From contig JADJAA010000002.1 in assembly GCA_016704485.1 (NCBI GenBank), positions 496,001-560,000 on the forward strand: a stretch of DNA of 64,000 nt, read 5' to 3'. The position numbers and the translations under genes are program-made. This DNA comes from Flavobacteriales bacterium (GTDB lineage Bacteria > Bacteroidota > Bacteroidia > Flavobacteriales_F > PHOS-HE28). Positions 42,272 through 51,096 of the stretch are shown piece by piece (positions within the stretch are counted from its first letter, which is position 1; each line of letters starts with the position of its first letter). Below the pieces are notes generated by a model. The model was not told the origin of the DNA and searched no databases. It was given only the letters and a program-made list of their open reading frames with translations.

Positions 42272-43258
42272 ATGATCCGACGCAAACTCACAGAATTGAA
42301 CGAGAAGCTAATTACCATAGAAGGCATCGATCCAGTATTGGTGCTTGGAGCCAATGATAGCAACCTTCGCATTATCAAAGGCATTTTTCCGAAACTCAGC
42401 ATTATCGCCAGAGGTGATACGATCAAAGTAACCGGTGCTGAAGCCGACATTGCTCTATTCGAGGAACGATTCAAAGAACTCGTAGAGCACGTGGCACGCT
42501 ACAATGAAATGCCGCGAAAAGTGTTGGATGATATCATGGGGGCCGGTGAAAAAGGCGCAAATGGGGGCGAAGAACCTGACGTTCTGGTATTCGGCAATGC
42601 GGGCCTGCGCGTAAAAGCGCGGACGGCCAATCAGCAAAAACTGGTGAAAGCGGTGGATGAGGGCGATATGGTCTTTGCCATTGGCCCGGCCGGTACCGGT
42701 AAGACGTATACAGCCGTTGCACTGGCTGTACGTGCACTGAAGGAGCGCCAAGTGCGTCGTATTATTCTTACCAGACCAGCAGTGGAAGCAGGGGAGAACC
42801 TCGGTTTCTTGCCTGGTGACCTCAAGGAAAAACTGGATCCTTACCTACAACCGTTGTATGATGCGCTCAAGGACATGATCCCAGCAGCCCGTCTGGCGGA
42901 ATATTTGGATGAAGGGGTGATCCAGATCGCGCCTTTGGCCTTTATGCGTGGGCGCACATTGGATCATGCATTCGTGATCCTGGACGAAGCACAGAATGCA
43001 ACCTTGCCACAGCTGAAGATGTTCCTGACCCGTATGGGACGGAACGCCAAATTCGTGATCACGGGTGATATGACACAGGTGGATCTTCCCGATCGCCAGC
43101 CGAGCGGATTGCTCCCGGTAGTGCGGATGCTAACTGGTGTGGATGGCATCAACGTGGTGGAGTTGGATGAAAAGGACGTGATCCGCCATGAACTGGTGAT
43201 CCGCGTTCTACGCGCTTTTTCCAAGTTGGAAGAGGGCAATAAAGCGGACAAAAAATGA
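42272..43258 (+). CDS. PhoH-like ATPase
   Basis: A 328-residue PhoH family protein (YbeZ type). An N-terminal KH-like region is followed by the P-loop GPAGTGKTYTAV near 136-147, RPAVEAGENLGFLPGDLKEKLDPYLQ in the family core (residues about 171-196), FVILDEAQNATLPQLKMFLTRMG with Walker B, and ITGDMTQVDLP. These ATPases act in RNA metabolism with YbeY-type RNases. It overlaps purC by 4 bases. No convincing -7 element was found in the 183-base upstream gap. Confidence 0.93.
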   Translation: MIRRKLTELNEKLITIEGIDPVLVLGANDSNLRIIKGIFPKLSIIARGDTIKVTGAEADIALFEERFKELVEHVARYNEMPRKVLDDIMGAGEKGANGGEEPDVLVFGNAGLRVKARTANQQKLVKAVDEGDMVFAIGPAGTGKTYTAVALAVRALKERQVRRIILTRPAVEAGENLGFLPGDLKEKLDPYLQPLYDALKDMIPAARLAEYLDEGVIQIAPLAFMRGRTLDHAFVILDEAQNATLPQLKMFLTRMGRNAKFVITGDMTQVDLPDRQPSGLLPVVRMLTGVDGINVVELDEKDVIRHELVIRVLRAFSKLEEGNKADKK

Positions 43259-44202
43259 CCACGACCTTGTCCGGAACATTAATGCGTTCCGATCTTAAGC
43301 TTGCCAAGTTGGAAAGCGTCTATCACGGTAAGGTCCGAGATGTCTATCACCTGAACGATGGCCGCACCATCTTGGTAGCGACCGACCGTATCAGCGCGTT
43401 CGATGTGGTGTTGCCACGCGGCATTCCGCACAAAGGCCAAGTGTTGAGCCAATTGAGCTGGCACATGTTGCAGGCCACACGGCACATTGCACCGAACTGG
43501 GCCCTATCAGCGCCGGATCCCAACGTCGTCATTGGCAAACGCTGCGAAACCGTAAAGGTGGAAATGGTGGTACGCGGTTACTTGGCGGGCCATGCTTGGC
43601 GCACGTATCAGACCGGCGCGCGAACATTATGCGGAGCAGTGTTACCGGAGGACATGAAGGAGAATGACCGCTTTCCTGAACCATTGATCACACCCAGCAC
43701 TAAGGCCGATGAAGGGCATGATGAAGATATCTCGCCTGACCAGATCCTGAAAAGCGGACTTTGCACGGAAGTGGAATGGCAGACCATGAGCCGCTATGCG
43801 TTGGCGTTGTTTGCTGAGGGCACCCGGATCGCGAGTGAACAAGGCCTGCTGTTGGTGGATACGAAATACGAGTTCGGTCGCACGCGAACGGGAGAGATCC
43901 TGTTGATCGATGAGATCCACACGCCGGATAGTTCACGCTATTTCTATGCGGATGGATATGCCGAGCGCCAAGCCAATGGCGAACGGCAGAAGCAATTGAG
44001 CAAAGAATTCGTCCGCGAGTGGTTGATCGCCGGAGGCTTCATGGGCAAGGAAGGGCAACAGGTCCCGGAAATGGACGATGCCTTTGTGCAGAGCGTCACC
44101 GATCGCTACGTTGAGTTGTACGAACGGATAACCGGAATGACATTCGTGCCAGCGGATACCAGTGGGATCAACGAGCGGATCCAGAAAGCGTTGGAAGGAT
44201 AA
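43255..44202 (+). CDS. purC: PurC, phosphoribosylaminoimidazole-succinocarboxamide synthase
   Basis: Ligates aspartate to CAIR in purine synthesis, using ATP. Visible motifs are YHGKVRDVYHL (ATP loop), ATDRISAFDVVLPRGIPHKG, VEMVVRGYLAGHAWR, PLITPSTKADEGHDEDIS, LLLVDTKYEFG and LIDEIHTPDSSRY. At 315 residues it is the long form, like the yeast and Bacteroidota enzymes. It is co-translated with the PhoH gene. A palindromic repeat array follows about 90 bases after the stop. Confidence 0.95.
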   Translation: MTTTLSGTLMRSDLKLAKLESVYHGKVRDVYHLNDGRTILVATDRISAFDVVLPRGIPHKGQVLSQLSWHMLQATRHIAPNWALSAPDPNVVIGKRCETVKVEMVVRGYLAGHAWRTYQTGARTLCGAVLPEDMKENDRFPEPLITPSTKADEGHDEDISPDQILKSGLCTEVEWQTMSRYALALFAEGTRIASEQGLLLVDTKYEFGRTRTGEILLIDEIHTPDSSRYFYADGYAERQANGERQKQLSKEFVREWLIAGGFMGKEGQQVPEMDDAFVQSVTDRYVELYERITGMTFVPADTSGINERIQKALEG

Positions 44203-44292
44203 GTGGGATAGGTCTCTAGGGCGTTGAGTCCAACATTCAGTTTGGGCTTTCTTTTGCTCAAACGGGTGCATTCATTGAAAACACAGCTTCTG

Positions 44293-44449
44293 CGACCCTT
44301 TCTGGGTCAAAACACAGCATCGTGTTATGTTTTTCTGATATCTACGACCCATTTCAGGGTCGAAACATCCGCTTTATCCGACCCTGAAATGGGTCAAAGA
44401 GATTAGATCTCGGACATACCCAGCAAGTATTTCGACCCAGAAAGGGTCG
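44293..44449. repeat. Nested array of four GACCC-GGGTC palindromes
   Basis: Four imperfect palindromes lie in a convergent gap: A CGACCCTTTCTGGGTC (44293-44308), B CGACCCATTTCAGGGTCG (44345-44362), B' CGACCCTGAAATGGGTC (44379-44395) and A' CGACCCAGAAAGGGTCG (44433-44449). A' is the reverse complement of A and B' that of B, so outer and inner pairs are nested around a centre near 44370. Each copy can form a small hairpin and the whole can fold as a larger one. This resembles REP/BIME elements; a role in transcript ends or mRNA protection is possible. Confidence 0.8.
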
Positions 44450-44495
44450 TACAACGGCAGTAACGTGATTCAAAAGAGGCGATAGCCTTGAACAT

Positions 44496-46046
44496 TCAAT
44501 TCACCACGATCGCCTTCATGGTCTCAACCTTGCCGTTGATGTTCAGTCTATAGAAATAGCTGCCCGCCGCTAAGCCAAGTTCACCGGTATTGATCGGAAT
44601 CACATATTTACCGTAGCCCATTTGCTCATCGTTCTTGATCGAATGGAGGAGTTTTCCTTCTTGATCCAGGATCTCCAGTCGAACAACGGCTTGGTCGTGT
44701 AATTTGAAAGACACATAGGCTATTCCTGAACTCGGGTTCGGAAAACTGTCAATGGCCTCGGTTTGATCCGTTGGTATGGTTTCAACGTTGGTCAAAATTT
44801 CCTGGAGCGGTGTAACGTTCGTCCAAATGCTAAGTTGGCCATTGTGCAAGCGCGTCCAAATAGGGCGAATGGTATCGTTGTGCGCTACGATGTTGGTGTA
44901 GTCCCCGAAAAAGACGCCATCATTGGGTATGAATGGTGATTCGCTGATCTTCCGATTGAGGAAGCTGGTGCCGCCATCAGCTGAAATGGCCATGTAGACA
45001 TCGGTCTGCGTATCGTCATAGGTTCTGCGGTCGTAGAAAACGAAATAGAGGTGACCGTTGGTCTGGTCGATATCCATCCAGGAAAAGAACTGATGCTTTC
45101 CGGGTGTATCATCATTCACACGAGCGGGAGCGCTCCATGTAGTTCCGCCGTCGGTAGACTTGGTGAGCCAGATATCGGTATCATCCGGGCCATTTCGTTG
45201 ATCACCCCAATTCACGTAGATAGTCCCATGGTTCGGTCCACCGCTCAGGTCGCATTTTGTAATGGGAAGCCCATTGGCACGCCCAAAACCGGGAATCACA
45301 AGGTCCCAACCTTCTGGCATTGGGTCGATGGAGATCTCTTCGCTAAGCCAAGTTATTCCGTTGTCCAAAGAACGATTGAAAACAAGACCATTCGGACCTG
45401 TCCATGCAACGTATACTTCACCATTCGGACCGATCGCTGGTGTAGCACCTTCCACTGTGTTGTCAGAATCAATGCAATCCCCATCTACTTCATTGATCTT
45501 TATAGGCGTGGACCACGTGGCACCACCGTCGAAAGAATGTGCGTAAAGAATAATGCTCTTATCGTTGGGGTCACCGGATCCGTAATCATCGAACTGAGTC
45601 CACGAAAGGTGGATGTTATTGTTGCTCCGATCGATCACGCTCCATTGTTTGTCCTGCGCTTTGGTTCCGTTGAGCCCGGTAAATGTGCCTTCGGACCAGG
45701 TTGCACCATCGTCTGTGGATCTTTGGCAGACAATGCGATCGATCCAATTACCTCCGGGTGGGTTGGAAAGGTGGAAGAAGTAGAAATTCCCCGCAGTATC
45801 CACATCGAGCGCTGGATCGCCCCACACACCATACGGTGAAGTCAAGGTCTGTTCCGACCATGTATTGCCCCCATCATTACTTGTGTACACATTGTCCAAG
45901 TTAGCCGCGGCCACCATCGCACTGATGTTGTTCGGATCGAACATGATGCTCGGCTCATTCGGATTATTGGCGTTGCTGATCAATACGTTCTGCGCACTAG
46001 AAGTGTGGGCAATAATGGTAAGTAATAGGCTGATGACTATCCGCAT
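44496..46046 (-). CDS. T9SS-exported BNR-repeat (sialidase-like fold) protein
   Basis: A signal peptide (RIVISLLLTIIAHTSSAQ) is followed by a beta-propeller with repeated Asp boxes: SNDGGNTW, STDDGATW, SFDGGATW, SLDNGITW, STDGGTTW and SADGGTSF. The last roughly 80 residues form a type A C-terminal sorting domain (SFPNPSSGIAYVSF, VVRLEILDQEGKLLHSI, LAAGSYFYRLNING), which directs export through the T9SS. The Asp-box fold occurs in sialidases and many non-enzymatic binders. I do not see an assured sialidase arginine triad, so enzyme activity is not claimed. Confidence 0.9.
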   Translation of the reverse strand: MRIVISLLLTIIAHTSSAQNVLISNANNPNEPSIMFDPNNISAMVAAANLDNVYTSNDGGNTWSEQTLTSPYGVWGDPALDVDTAGNFYFFHLSNPPGGNWIDRIVCQRSTDDGATWSEGTFTGLNGTKAQDKQWSVIDRSNNNIHLSWTQFDDYGSGDPNDKSIILYAHSFDGGATWSTPIKINEVDGDCIDSDNTVEGATPAIGPNGEVYVAWTGPNGLVFNRSLDNGITWLSEEISIDPMPEGWDLVIPGFGRANGLPITKCDLSGGPNHGTIYVNWGDQRNGPDDTDIWLTKSTDGGTTWSAPARVNDDTPGKHQFFSWMDIDQTNGHLYFVFYDRRTYDDTQTDVYMAISADGGTSFLNRKISESPFIPNDGVFFGDYTNIVAHNDTIRPIWTRLHNGQLSIWTNVTPLQEILTNVETIPTDQTEAIDSFPNPSSGIAYVSFKLHDQAVVRLEILDQEGKLLHSIKNDEQMGYGKYVIPINTGELGLAAGSYFYRLNINGKVETMKAIVVN

Positions 46047-46115
46047 TCAATTCTAGGTTGATCACGTGGGTGCAAGTGATCCGTGTTCGACGATCCGGTC
46101 AATGCAATTTCTGTG

Positions 46116-46652
46116 CTACTCAACACCCAGTCGGTATTCCAAGGCCTTAACAAGGTCTTCCAGTATGGCCTTCTTGTATGCATCGGTCTCAGACTTTGCA
46201 GCACTACTCACCTTTTTCAAAGCGAGACGTGCGTCTTTCTCCGGCCATATTTCCTGATTCTCGATCACGGTCAGGCATTCAAAACATTCACCCGCATCTC
46301 CGGAAATGGCTAGGTCAACGAACCGATCCAAATGATCACGCAGATCCAGACCCGCGTTCCAGAAGGTTGCAAGAATGGTCTGCCGAACATCCAACAGGGT
46401 AGGGTCTTCCAGTGCTGCAAAGAGTTGATTCGTGGCATCCTTGGCTTTTACTTGGAACAAGAGGCTCGTGATCCGGTTCTGGATCTTCGCATCCTTTGTG
46501 CGACCGAGCGCCTGCAGCAACGGCTTGATGGCGCGTGCATCTCCATCCTCTTCTATTCGGGTCAGCGCAGTTAGGATCTGCACATCATCATCGCTCAACA
46601 GCGCTGCGAAAGCGATATCCATGCGCTTGGTCTTCGTAATAGTAGTGGCCAT
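46116..46652 (-). CDS. HEAT-repeat protein
   Basis: A 178-residue soluble, all-helical protein with HEAT-like units (DDDVQILTALTRIEEDGDARAIKPLLQAL is the first, cited by position 19-47; NRITSLLFQVKAKDATNQLF; TLLDVRQTILATFWNAGL). It has no signal peptide and probably binds another protein. The start is well supported: a perfect -7 element TACCTTTG ends 4 bases before the ATG, implying a leaderless mRNA. Neighbours give no functional hint. Confidence 0.78.
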   Translation of the reverse strand: MATTITKTKRMDIAFAALLSDDDVQILTALTRIEEDGDARAIKPLLQALGRTKDAKIQNRITSLLFQVKAKDATNQLFAALEDPTLLDVRQTILATFWNAGLDLRDHLDRFVDLAISGDAGECFECLTVIENQEIWPEKDARLALKKVSSAAKSETDAYKKAILEDLVKALEYRLGVE

Positions 46653-46656
46653 AGCG

Positions 46657-46664
46657 CAAAGGTA
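46657..46664 (-). promoter_or_regulatory. -7 element of the HEAT-repeat gene, leaderless
   Basis: Minus strand TACCTTTG, perfect consensus, then CGCT and the ATG at 46652. A spacing of 4 bases puts the transcription start on the AUG. Confidence 0.6.
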
Positions 46665-46783
46665 AGAGAGGGGTGGTTAGTGGATGGGATAGTGGATAAG
46701 GTTGAGCAACGGTTTGGCTGTTTGGCCTGTGGCTCAGATCGTGCGCTGGCTATAGGCGGCCATACTATGACAGAATGATATCT

Positions 46784-47788
46784 TCAGTTTTTCACAAGAT
46801 TGATTATCAGCTTTATCATTAGTTCTCTCTGTTCAGATGGGCTTTGTGCAACAGCCAATGCCAAGGCAACAAGTGTGTTCTCGTCGATCTTCGGCATCCC
46901 GTTTTTTTTCAAGCGATGTTTGTTCTGCTCAAGGTACCAAACGAATATAAATGATCCGATCCTCTTATTCCCATCGCTGAATGCATGTCCTTTGATTATT
47001 GAATAAAGAAGTTGGGCAGCCTGTTCCTCAACCGAGGGATAAGCGAGTTGCCCAAATACAGTTTGAGATATGCTTCCAAGGATCCCAGCGAATGATCTAT
47101 CCTTTTCGTTTCCGAAGAGTTCGCTCGCTTCCCCCTTTTCTATGAGATTGTCTTTCAGTTCCGCAATTGCTGATTTTACCTCTACATAGTTTATTTTATA
47201 AATGACGTCATCATTGAGTCCACTAATTTCGAGACTGCTGCTATCGAATTGATTCAGAAGTTCGAATGATCTGGAATATGCCGTGATGATGTTCAAAAAA
47301 CCAGAAGTAAGCTTCTCGCCATCTAGAATTCGTTGCTCAGTCAGTGCACTTATTGCGTTTCTCAATCCTTCGAGTTCGCCCTGTTTGTCCTTGAGTATTC
47401 GTTCGTTGATCGTATATCCCCGAACCAGGTGTTCTTTGAGGCGTTCAGTCGCCCATTTTCTGAATTCGACTCCTCTTTGGGACTTCACTCTATAGCCAAC
47501 AGAGATGACCACATCTAGATTGAAATGCTCTATCTCCCTGGTTATCTGCCGACTACCCTCCGTTTGAACTAGGCGGAATTTCCGCCTAGTTGAACTTTCG
47601 TCAAGTTCACCTTCGGCATAGAGGTTTTGAATGTGTCCGCCAACCGTTCTTCGAGTCTTGTCAAACAACTCTTCGATCTGTTTACCACTTGCCCAGACCG
47701 TATCCACCTCGCTATCAAGAATGACATTGAGTTCAACAAGTTCATCTGAAGATTGGAACAAGATCATTTCGGATTCACTTTCAGCCAT
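46784..47788 (-). CDS. RhuM-Fic fusion protein, putative toxin-like AMP transferase
   Basis: A 334-residue protein with two parts. Residues about 10-135 match the RhuM ('virulence protein') region: SGKQIEELFDKTRRTVGGHI, then FNLDVVISVGYRVKSQRGVEF and RKWATERLKEHLVRGYTIN. Residues about 195-334 form a Fic/Doc domain with the active motif HAFSDGNKR at 268-276, including the catalytic His and phosphate-binding Asn. Fic enzymes attach AMP or other phosphate groups to proteins; some are toxins. No separate antitoxin gene is adjacent. Strong palindromes lie 40 bases upstream, hinting at autoregulation. Confidence 0.87.
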   Translation of the reverse strand: MAESESEMILFQSSDELVELNVILDSEVDTVWASGKQIEELFDKTRRTVGGHIQNLYAEGELDESSTRRKFRLVQTEGSRQITREIEHFNLDVVISVGYRVKSQRGVEFRKWATERLKEHLVRGYTINERILKDKQGELEGLRNAISALTEQRILDGEKLTSGFLNIITAYSRSFELLNQFDSSSLEISGLNDDVIYKINYVEVKSAIAELKDNLIEKGEASELFGNEKDRSFAGILGSISQTVFGQLAYPSVEEQAAQLLYSIIKGHAFSDGNKRIGSFIFVWYLEQNKHRLKKNGMPKIDENTLVALALAVAQSPSEQRELMIKLIINLVKN

Positions 47789-47815
47789 TGTGGAAAGTTA
47801 CTGTTTCAGCGGAAT

Positions 47816-47905
47816 TGAAGACAACGTCTGCATATCCGGAAGTTCCGGATATGCTACTACATCTGGTCACTGTTTACGTATATGTTATCCAGCTGGTTGT
47901 CTTCA
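47816..47905. repeat. Inverted repeat TGAAGACAAC / GTTGTCTTCA
   Basis: Perfect 10-bp arms at 47816-47825 and 47896-47905 enclose the inner palindrome at 47830-47854. They lie directly upstream of the RhuM-Fic gene. Confidence 0.65.
47830..47854. promoter_or_regulatory. Perfect 11-bp palindrome upstream of the RhuM-Fic gene, operator candidate
   Basis: GCATATCCGGA, AGT, TCCGGATATGC. Its position 42 bases before the start codon, perfection and symmetry fit a dimeric repressor site; the binding protein is unknown. Confidence 0.5.
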
Positions 47906-47982
47906 AATATAGCACCTTGCAGGTTCTTGATCTTTGCAAGAGAATCACCGCTAACAAGATATCGGCACCCCCACAAAACAAC

Positions 47983-48003
47983 AAAGGCCCCATAAAGGCC
48001 TTT
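47983..48003 (-). terminator. Intrinsic terminator of the DUF6089 gene
   Basis: AAAGGCC (47983-47989) and GGCCTTT (47997-48003) with a 7-base loop; on the minus strand the stem is followed by GTTGTTTTG. It lies 27 bases after the stop. Confidence 0.65.
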
Positions 48004-48030
48004 GCGCAATGAAATAAGGATAGGGTAGGT

Positions 48031-49041
48031 CTACATCCGGGCATAGCTCCTGCGTGCTGGGCGGCGTTTGAATTTGTAGGAAAGCTCAAAGCCCATGTAA
48101 CTGAAGTTATCCAACAGGCCTGGGTTACCACGCTTGGAAGTGCGCTCGCTTACATAGCCATCCGTACCCCAGCCGGTAGGGTCACTGATGTAACGTGCCA
48201 ATTCCTGTTTGCCGGGATCACCTTCGTAGGCTTCGTCGATCTCAGCATAGGTTGAGTACGCATCGCTCACATCGTCGATCATATCAGTGGTGAACATCAA
48301 ATAGGTGAACTCTACGCCGAGGCTGAGGTCCTTGGAAAGCATATACCGGACACCTGCTCCGATAGGCACACCGATGTGGAACGGAGAGACCTTGGATCTA
48401 CGCGACGCCTCACCCTTGCCATCACCTCCTTCGGTTTGCCAGCTATAGAGGTCTGTCTCATACTTGCCATCACGCTCAATAACATTGGAAGTTGGGGAGC
48501 CCCGTGGTGCATCCCGAACGGTACCATCTTCCCACCAATAGTAGCGGTTGTTGATATCAACTGCACCATTGAAAAGATCGGCTTTCGGTTTACCGTAATA
48601 CACGCCTAAACCAAGGTGGAAGAACATGAAGAACTTCTGCTGGAACAACGGTTGATAAGGCTCGCGGTATGCATTCAGTACCAAGTGGCCGCTGGTGCCG
48701 ATCAGGTCATTCCTGAAACTTAACCCACGTTTGTAATTGCGCAATTCACCAACCTCCTTGCCTTTTATCGGTGAGCGTTCGTCATAACCCGTACGGAACC
48801 AACTGATCCGCGCTTCGGCGGTCAATGAACGTGTAACGTACCGTTTTGGGTTGTTGAGAAAATCACGGAACGTGATCATCATTCCGGGACGCGTGCTGTT
48901 CCACTGCATGGGGCTATCCACGTTTCCAAGATCACCGTAATAGTTGGTAATACCGGTCGATAGACCCACCTCAACATTACGCTGGCCGTAGGTAGCAACG
49001 CAGATAAAGCATATAAAAGACAGGGTAGCGGTTAGCCTCAT
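48031..49041 (-). CDS. DUF6089-type outer membrane protein
   Basis: Signal peptide (LTATLSFICFICVATYGQ), then a barrel-like protein of about 315 residues. It has VEVGLSTGITNYYGDLGNVD at the N-terminus, a hallmark of DUF6089/PorG-like proteins, with SLTAEARISWFRTGY, FFMFFHLGLGVYYGKP, VSPFHIGVPIGAGVRYML and LSLGVEFTYLMFTTDMIDDVS. It ends with a strand (YMGFELSYKFKRR) and a basic tail. PorG is a T9SS outer membrane component; this longer protein may be only a relative. Confidence 0.8.
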   Translation of the reverse strand: MRLTATLSFICFICVATYGQRNVEVGLSTGITNYYGDLGNVDSPMQWNSTRPGMMITFRDFLNNPKRYVTRSLTAEARISWFRTGYDERSPIKGKEVGELRNYKRGLSFRNDLIGTSGHLVLNAYREPYQPLFQQKFFMFFHLGLGVYYGKPKADLFNGAVDINNRYYWWEDGTVRDAPRGSPTSNVIERDGKYETDLYSWQTEGGDGKGEASRRSKVSPFHIGVPIGAGVRYMLSKDLSLGVEFTYLMFTTDMIDDVSDAYSTYAEIDEAYEGDPGKQELARYISDPTGWGTDGYVSERTSKRGNPGLLDNFSYMGFELSYKFKRRPARRSYARM

Positions 49042-49191
49042 TCTACCGGAATTTGATACGAATATACGATGAACAGACGCGTTTTGGATCAGAGGGTTGC
49101 CTTCAATTGGTCAGGAAGATATGCACAATTCGTCCCCAGTGTCCAGCAGTTGGACGTAAAACGATTCAGCGTAGTACCGAATGAAGGCGAA

Positions 49192-49869
49192 CTACCGTTC
49201 CCCGAAGATCGCTGTACCGATCCTCACCATGGTGCTTCCGTTCGCTATGGCTAATTGGGCGTCTCCGCTCATGCCCATGCTCAATTCGCTGAACAAAGTA
49301 GGATCCACATCATTGTTCGTCCGCAGCGATAGGAACAGTTCGTTCAGCTCCGCAAACTCTTTGCTAACGGAGAGCTCATTCTCCGTGTTGGTCGCCATTC
49401 CCATCAGGCCACGGATCCGCACATTCGGCCATTTCGCAGCTAGGTCATTCTCGAGCAAGAGACCGATCTCTTGGTTGTTCAGACCATGTTTCGTTTCCTC
49501 CTCTGCAATGTGGACCTGTAGCAGCACATCTATGGTCCTTTCCGCCGAACTTGCTCGTTTCTGGATCTCGTTCAACAGTTTTTCCCCATCAACCGCGTGT
49601 ACTAAATGAATGAACGGAGCGATGTACTTCACTTTGTTGCTTTGCAGATGGCCAATGAAATGCCACTCGATATCGGCTGGTAGTAGCGCCTGTTTATCGC
49701 GAACCTCCTGCGGGTAATTCTCACCGAAAGCGCGATGTCCGAGATCGTACAATGCCTGTATTTCTTCAACCGTTCTGGTCTTGCTCACGGCAATGAGCTT
49801 CACGTTGCTTGGCAATGACGCTTTTACCGCATTGTACCGTTGTTCTAAACCTGCACGATCAATGGTCAT
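49192..49869 (-). CDS. YggS-family pyridoxal-phosphate homeostasis protein
   Basis: A 225-residue protein with an alanine racemase N-terminal-like TIM barrel. VKLIAVSKTRTVEEIQALYDLG holds the PLP lysine near 30 (AVSK), RAFGENYPQEVRDKQALL follows, then EWHFIGHLQSNKVKYIAPF, VLLQVHIAEEETKHG and LSMGMSGDAQLAIANGSTMVRIG near the C-terminus. YggS/PLPBP binds PLP and buffers the vitamin B6 pool; no enzymatic activity is known. It follows the DUF1015 gene by 9 bases. Confidence 0.93.
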   Translation of the reverse strand: MTIDRAGLEQRYNAVKASLPSNVKLIAVSKTRTVEEIQALYDLGHRAFGENYPQEVRDKQALLPADIEWHFIGHLQSNKVKYIAPFIHLVHAVDGEKLLNEIQKRASSAERTIDVLLQVHIAEEETKHGLNNQEIGLLLENDLAAKWPNVRIRGLMGMATNTENELSVSKEFAELNELFLSLRTNNDVDPTLFSELSMGMSGDAQLAIANGSTMVRIGTAIFGER

Positions 49870-49878
49870 GTGGCAAGA

Positions 49879-51096
49879 TCAAACATCCTCCAACGAGTAA
49901 ACGGTAAGTCCGCTTCTCAACTTGGGCTCTATGTACGTGCTTTTCGGAGGCATGGTGCCGCCCGTATCAGCGACATTCTTCAGCTCATCGAAACTTATTG
50001 GGAAGAGATGGAACGCAAGCACTGCATTTCCATTCTCCACGATCTCATCCAATGCGCGTGTACCATTGATGCCCGGAATAAAGGTGATGTTCGGGTCGGT
50101 GCGTAGATCGTGGATACCGAGAATAGGCCCCAATACCAATTCACTCAGCCGTGCCGCGTCCAATTTACTAACGGGGGAAGCACCTTCCGGAGCGGCTGGT
50201 AATCGCAGCGTATACCAATGATCTGAATTCCGAACCGCAACTATTCCAGGAGCAGCATAGGGTGAGGAAACCTGCTTCAGCTCCCCGATCTTGCTCAATT
50301 CATCCAGTAATTGTTCATTGGTGAGGCCATTCAACGTGGTTACGGCGCGATCGTAATTGTAGATGTACAGTTGCGAATGTGGTACGATGAACGCAAGGCA
50401 CCAGGCCGAAGGGTCAACATCAGTACATCCACTAGTAACGGCCAAGCGCGCACTGCTTGCCATGCGGTGATGTCCATCTGCAATATACAGCGCAGGAAGC
50501 TCCGCGAAACGGCGTTGGAGGTCTTCGCGGAATTTGGGGTCAGGAACCGCCCAAAGGCGATGACGCACACGATCGGTGGTTGTAAAATCGTGATCGGGTC
50601 GTGTGTTCAGATAGGGGTCCAGCAGGGATTCCCAACCTGTACCTTCGGGTGTTGTCAATAAGACGGGTTCCGCATTGATCCCGGTGTGCTGGAGGTATTC
50701 CGTGAATAGCGTTTCGCGTGCAGTGAGCGTTTGTTCATGCACTTTTACCAGCCCTTCTTGATAAGCCTTGACGCTAACGCCTGTAATGACCCCTCTGGAA
50801 AGGTTCCCTCTGCCGGTCTGTTCGTAGATATAGATGCAGGGTTCGGGATCGCGCACAACAACATCTTCATCACAAAAGGCTTTGAAGGCGATGCGTGTTC
50901 GATGGAAACGGTCGCTTCGCGTAAGGTCGGGGCTCGATCCTTCATCCGGATGGACCACATGCAGGAACGTGTAGGGGTTACCGGCTAGCTTTTCTGCAAG
51001 TTGCTCAGCAGTATAGGAGACGAAGGAACGGGTACCCACCAAATGGGCCTTATCCGCCGCTGGGCGCCACGCACGGAACGGCCGTAGCTCGATCAT
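49879..51096 (-). CDS. DUF1015 family protein
   Basis: A 405-residue soluble protein with the DUF1015 pattern. It begins LRPFRAWRPAADKAHLVGTR and carries TFLHVVHPDEGSSPDLT, IYEQTGRGNLSRGVITGVS, the highly conserved ALYIADGHHRMASSARL near 213-229, and PGINGTRALDEIVENGNAVLAF. The family is often encoded beside serA and serC, suggesting a link to serine or PLP metabolism, but its function is unknown. The start overlaps the serA stop by 4 bases. Confidence 0.9.
   Translation of the reverse strand: MIELRPFRAWRPAADKAHLVGTRSFVSYTAEQLAEKLAGNPYTFLHVVHPDEGSSPDLTRSDRFHRTRIAFKAFCDEDVVVRDPEPCIYIYEQTGRGNLSRGVITGVSVKAYQEGLVKVHEQTLTARETLFTEYLQHTGINAEPVLLTTPEGTGWESLLDPYLNTRPDHDFTTTDRVRHRLWAVPDPKFREDLQRRFAELPALYIADGHHRMASSARLAVTSGCTDVDPSAWCLAFIVPHSQLYIYNYDRAVTTLNGLTNEQLLDELSKIGELKQVSSPYAAPGIVAVRNSDHWYTLRLPAAPEGASPVSKLDAARLSELVLGPILGIHDLRTDPNITFIPGINGTRALDEIVENGNAVLAFHLFPISFDELKNVADTGGTMPPKSTYIEPKLRSGLTVYSLEDV

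Noticed and set aside
44293..44449. CRISPR array
   Set aside because: The four units alternate in orientation, are only about 16-18 bp, have unequal spacing (36, 16 and 37 bases) and no cas gene is near.
49069..49254. Plus-strand open frame before the YggS gene
   Set aside because: It overlaps the YggS coding end on the other strand and lacks a promoter, export signal or recognisable motif.
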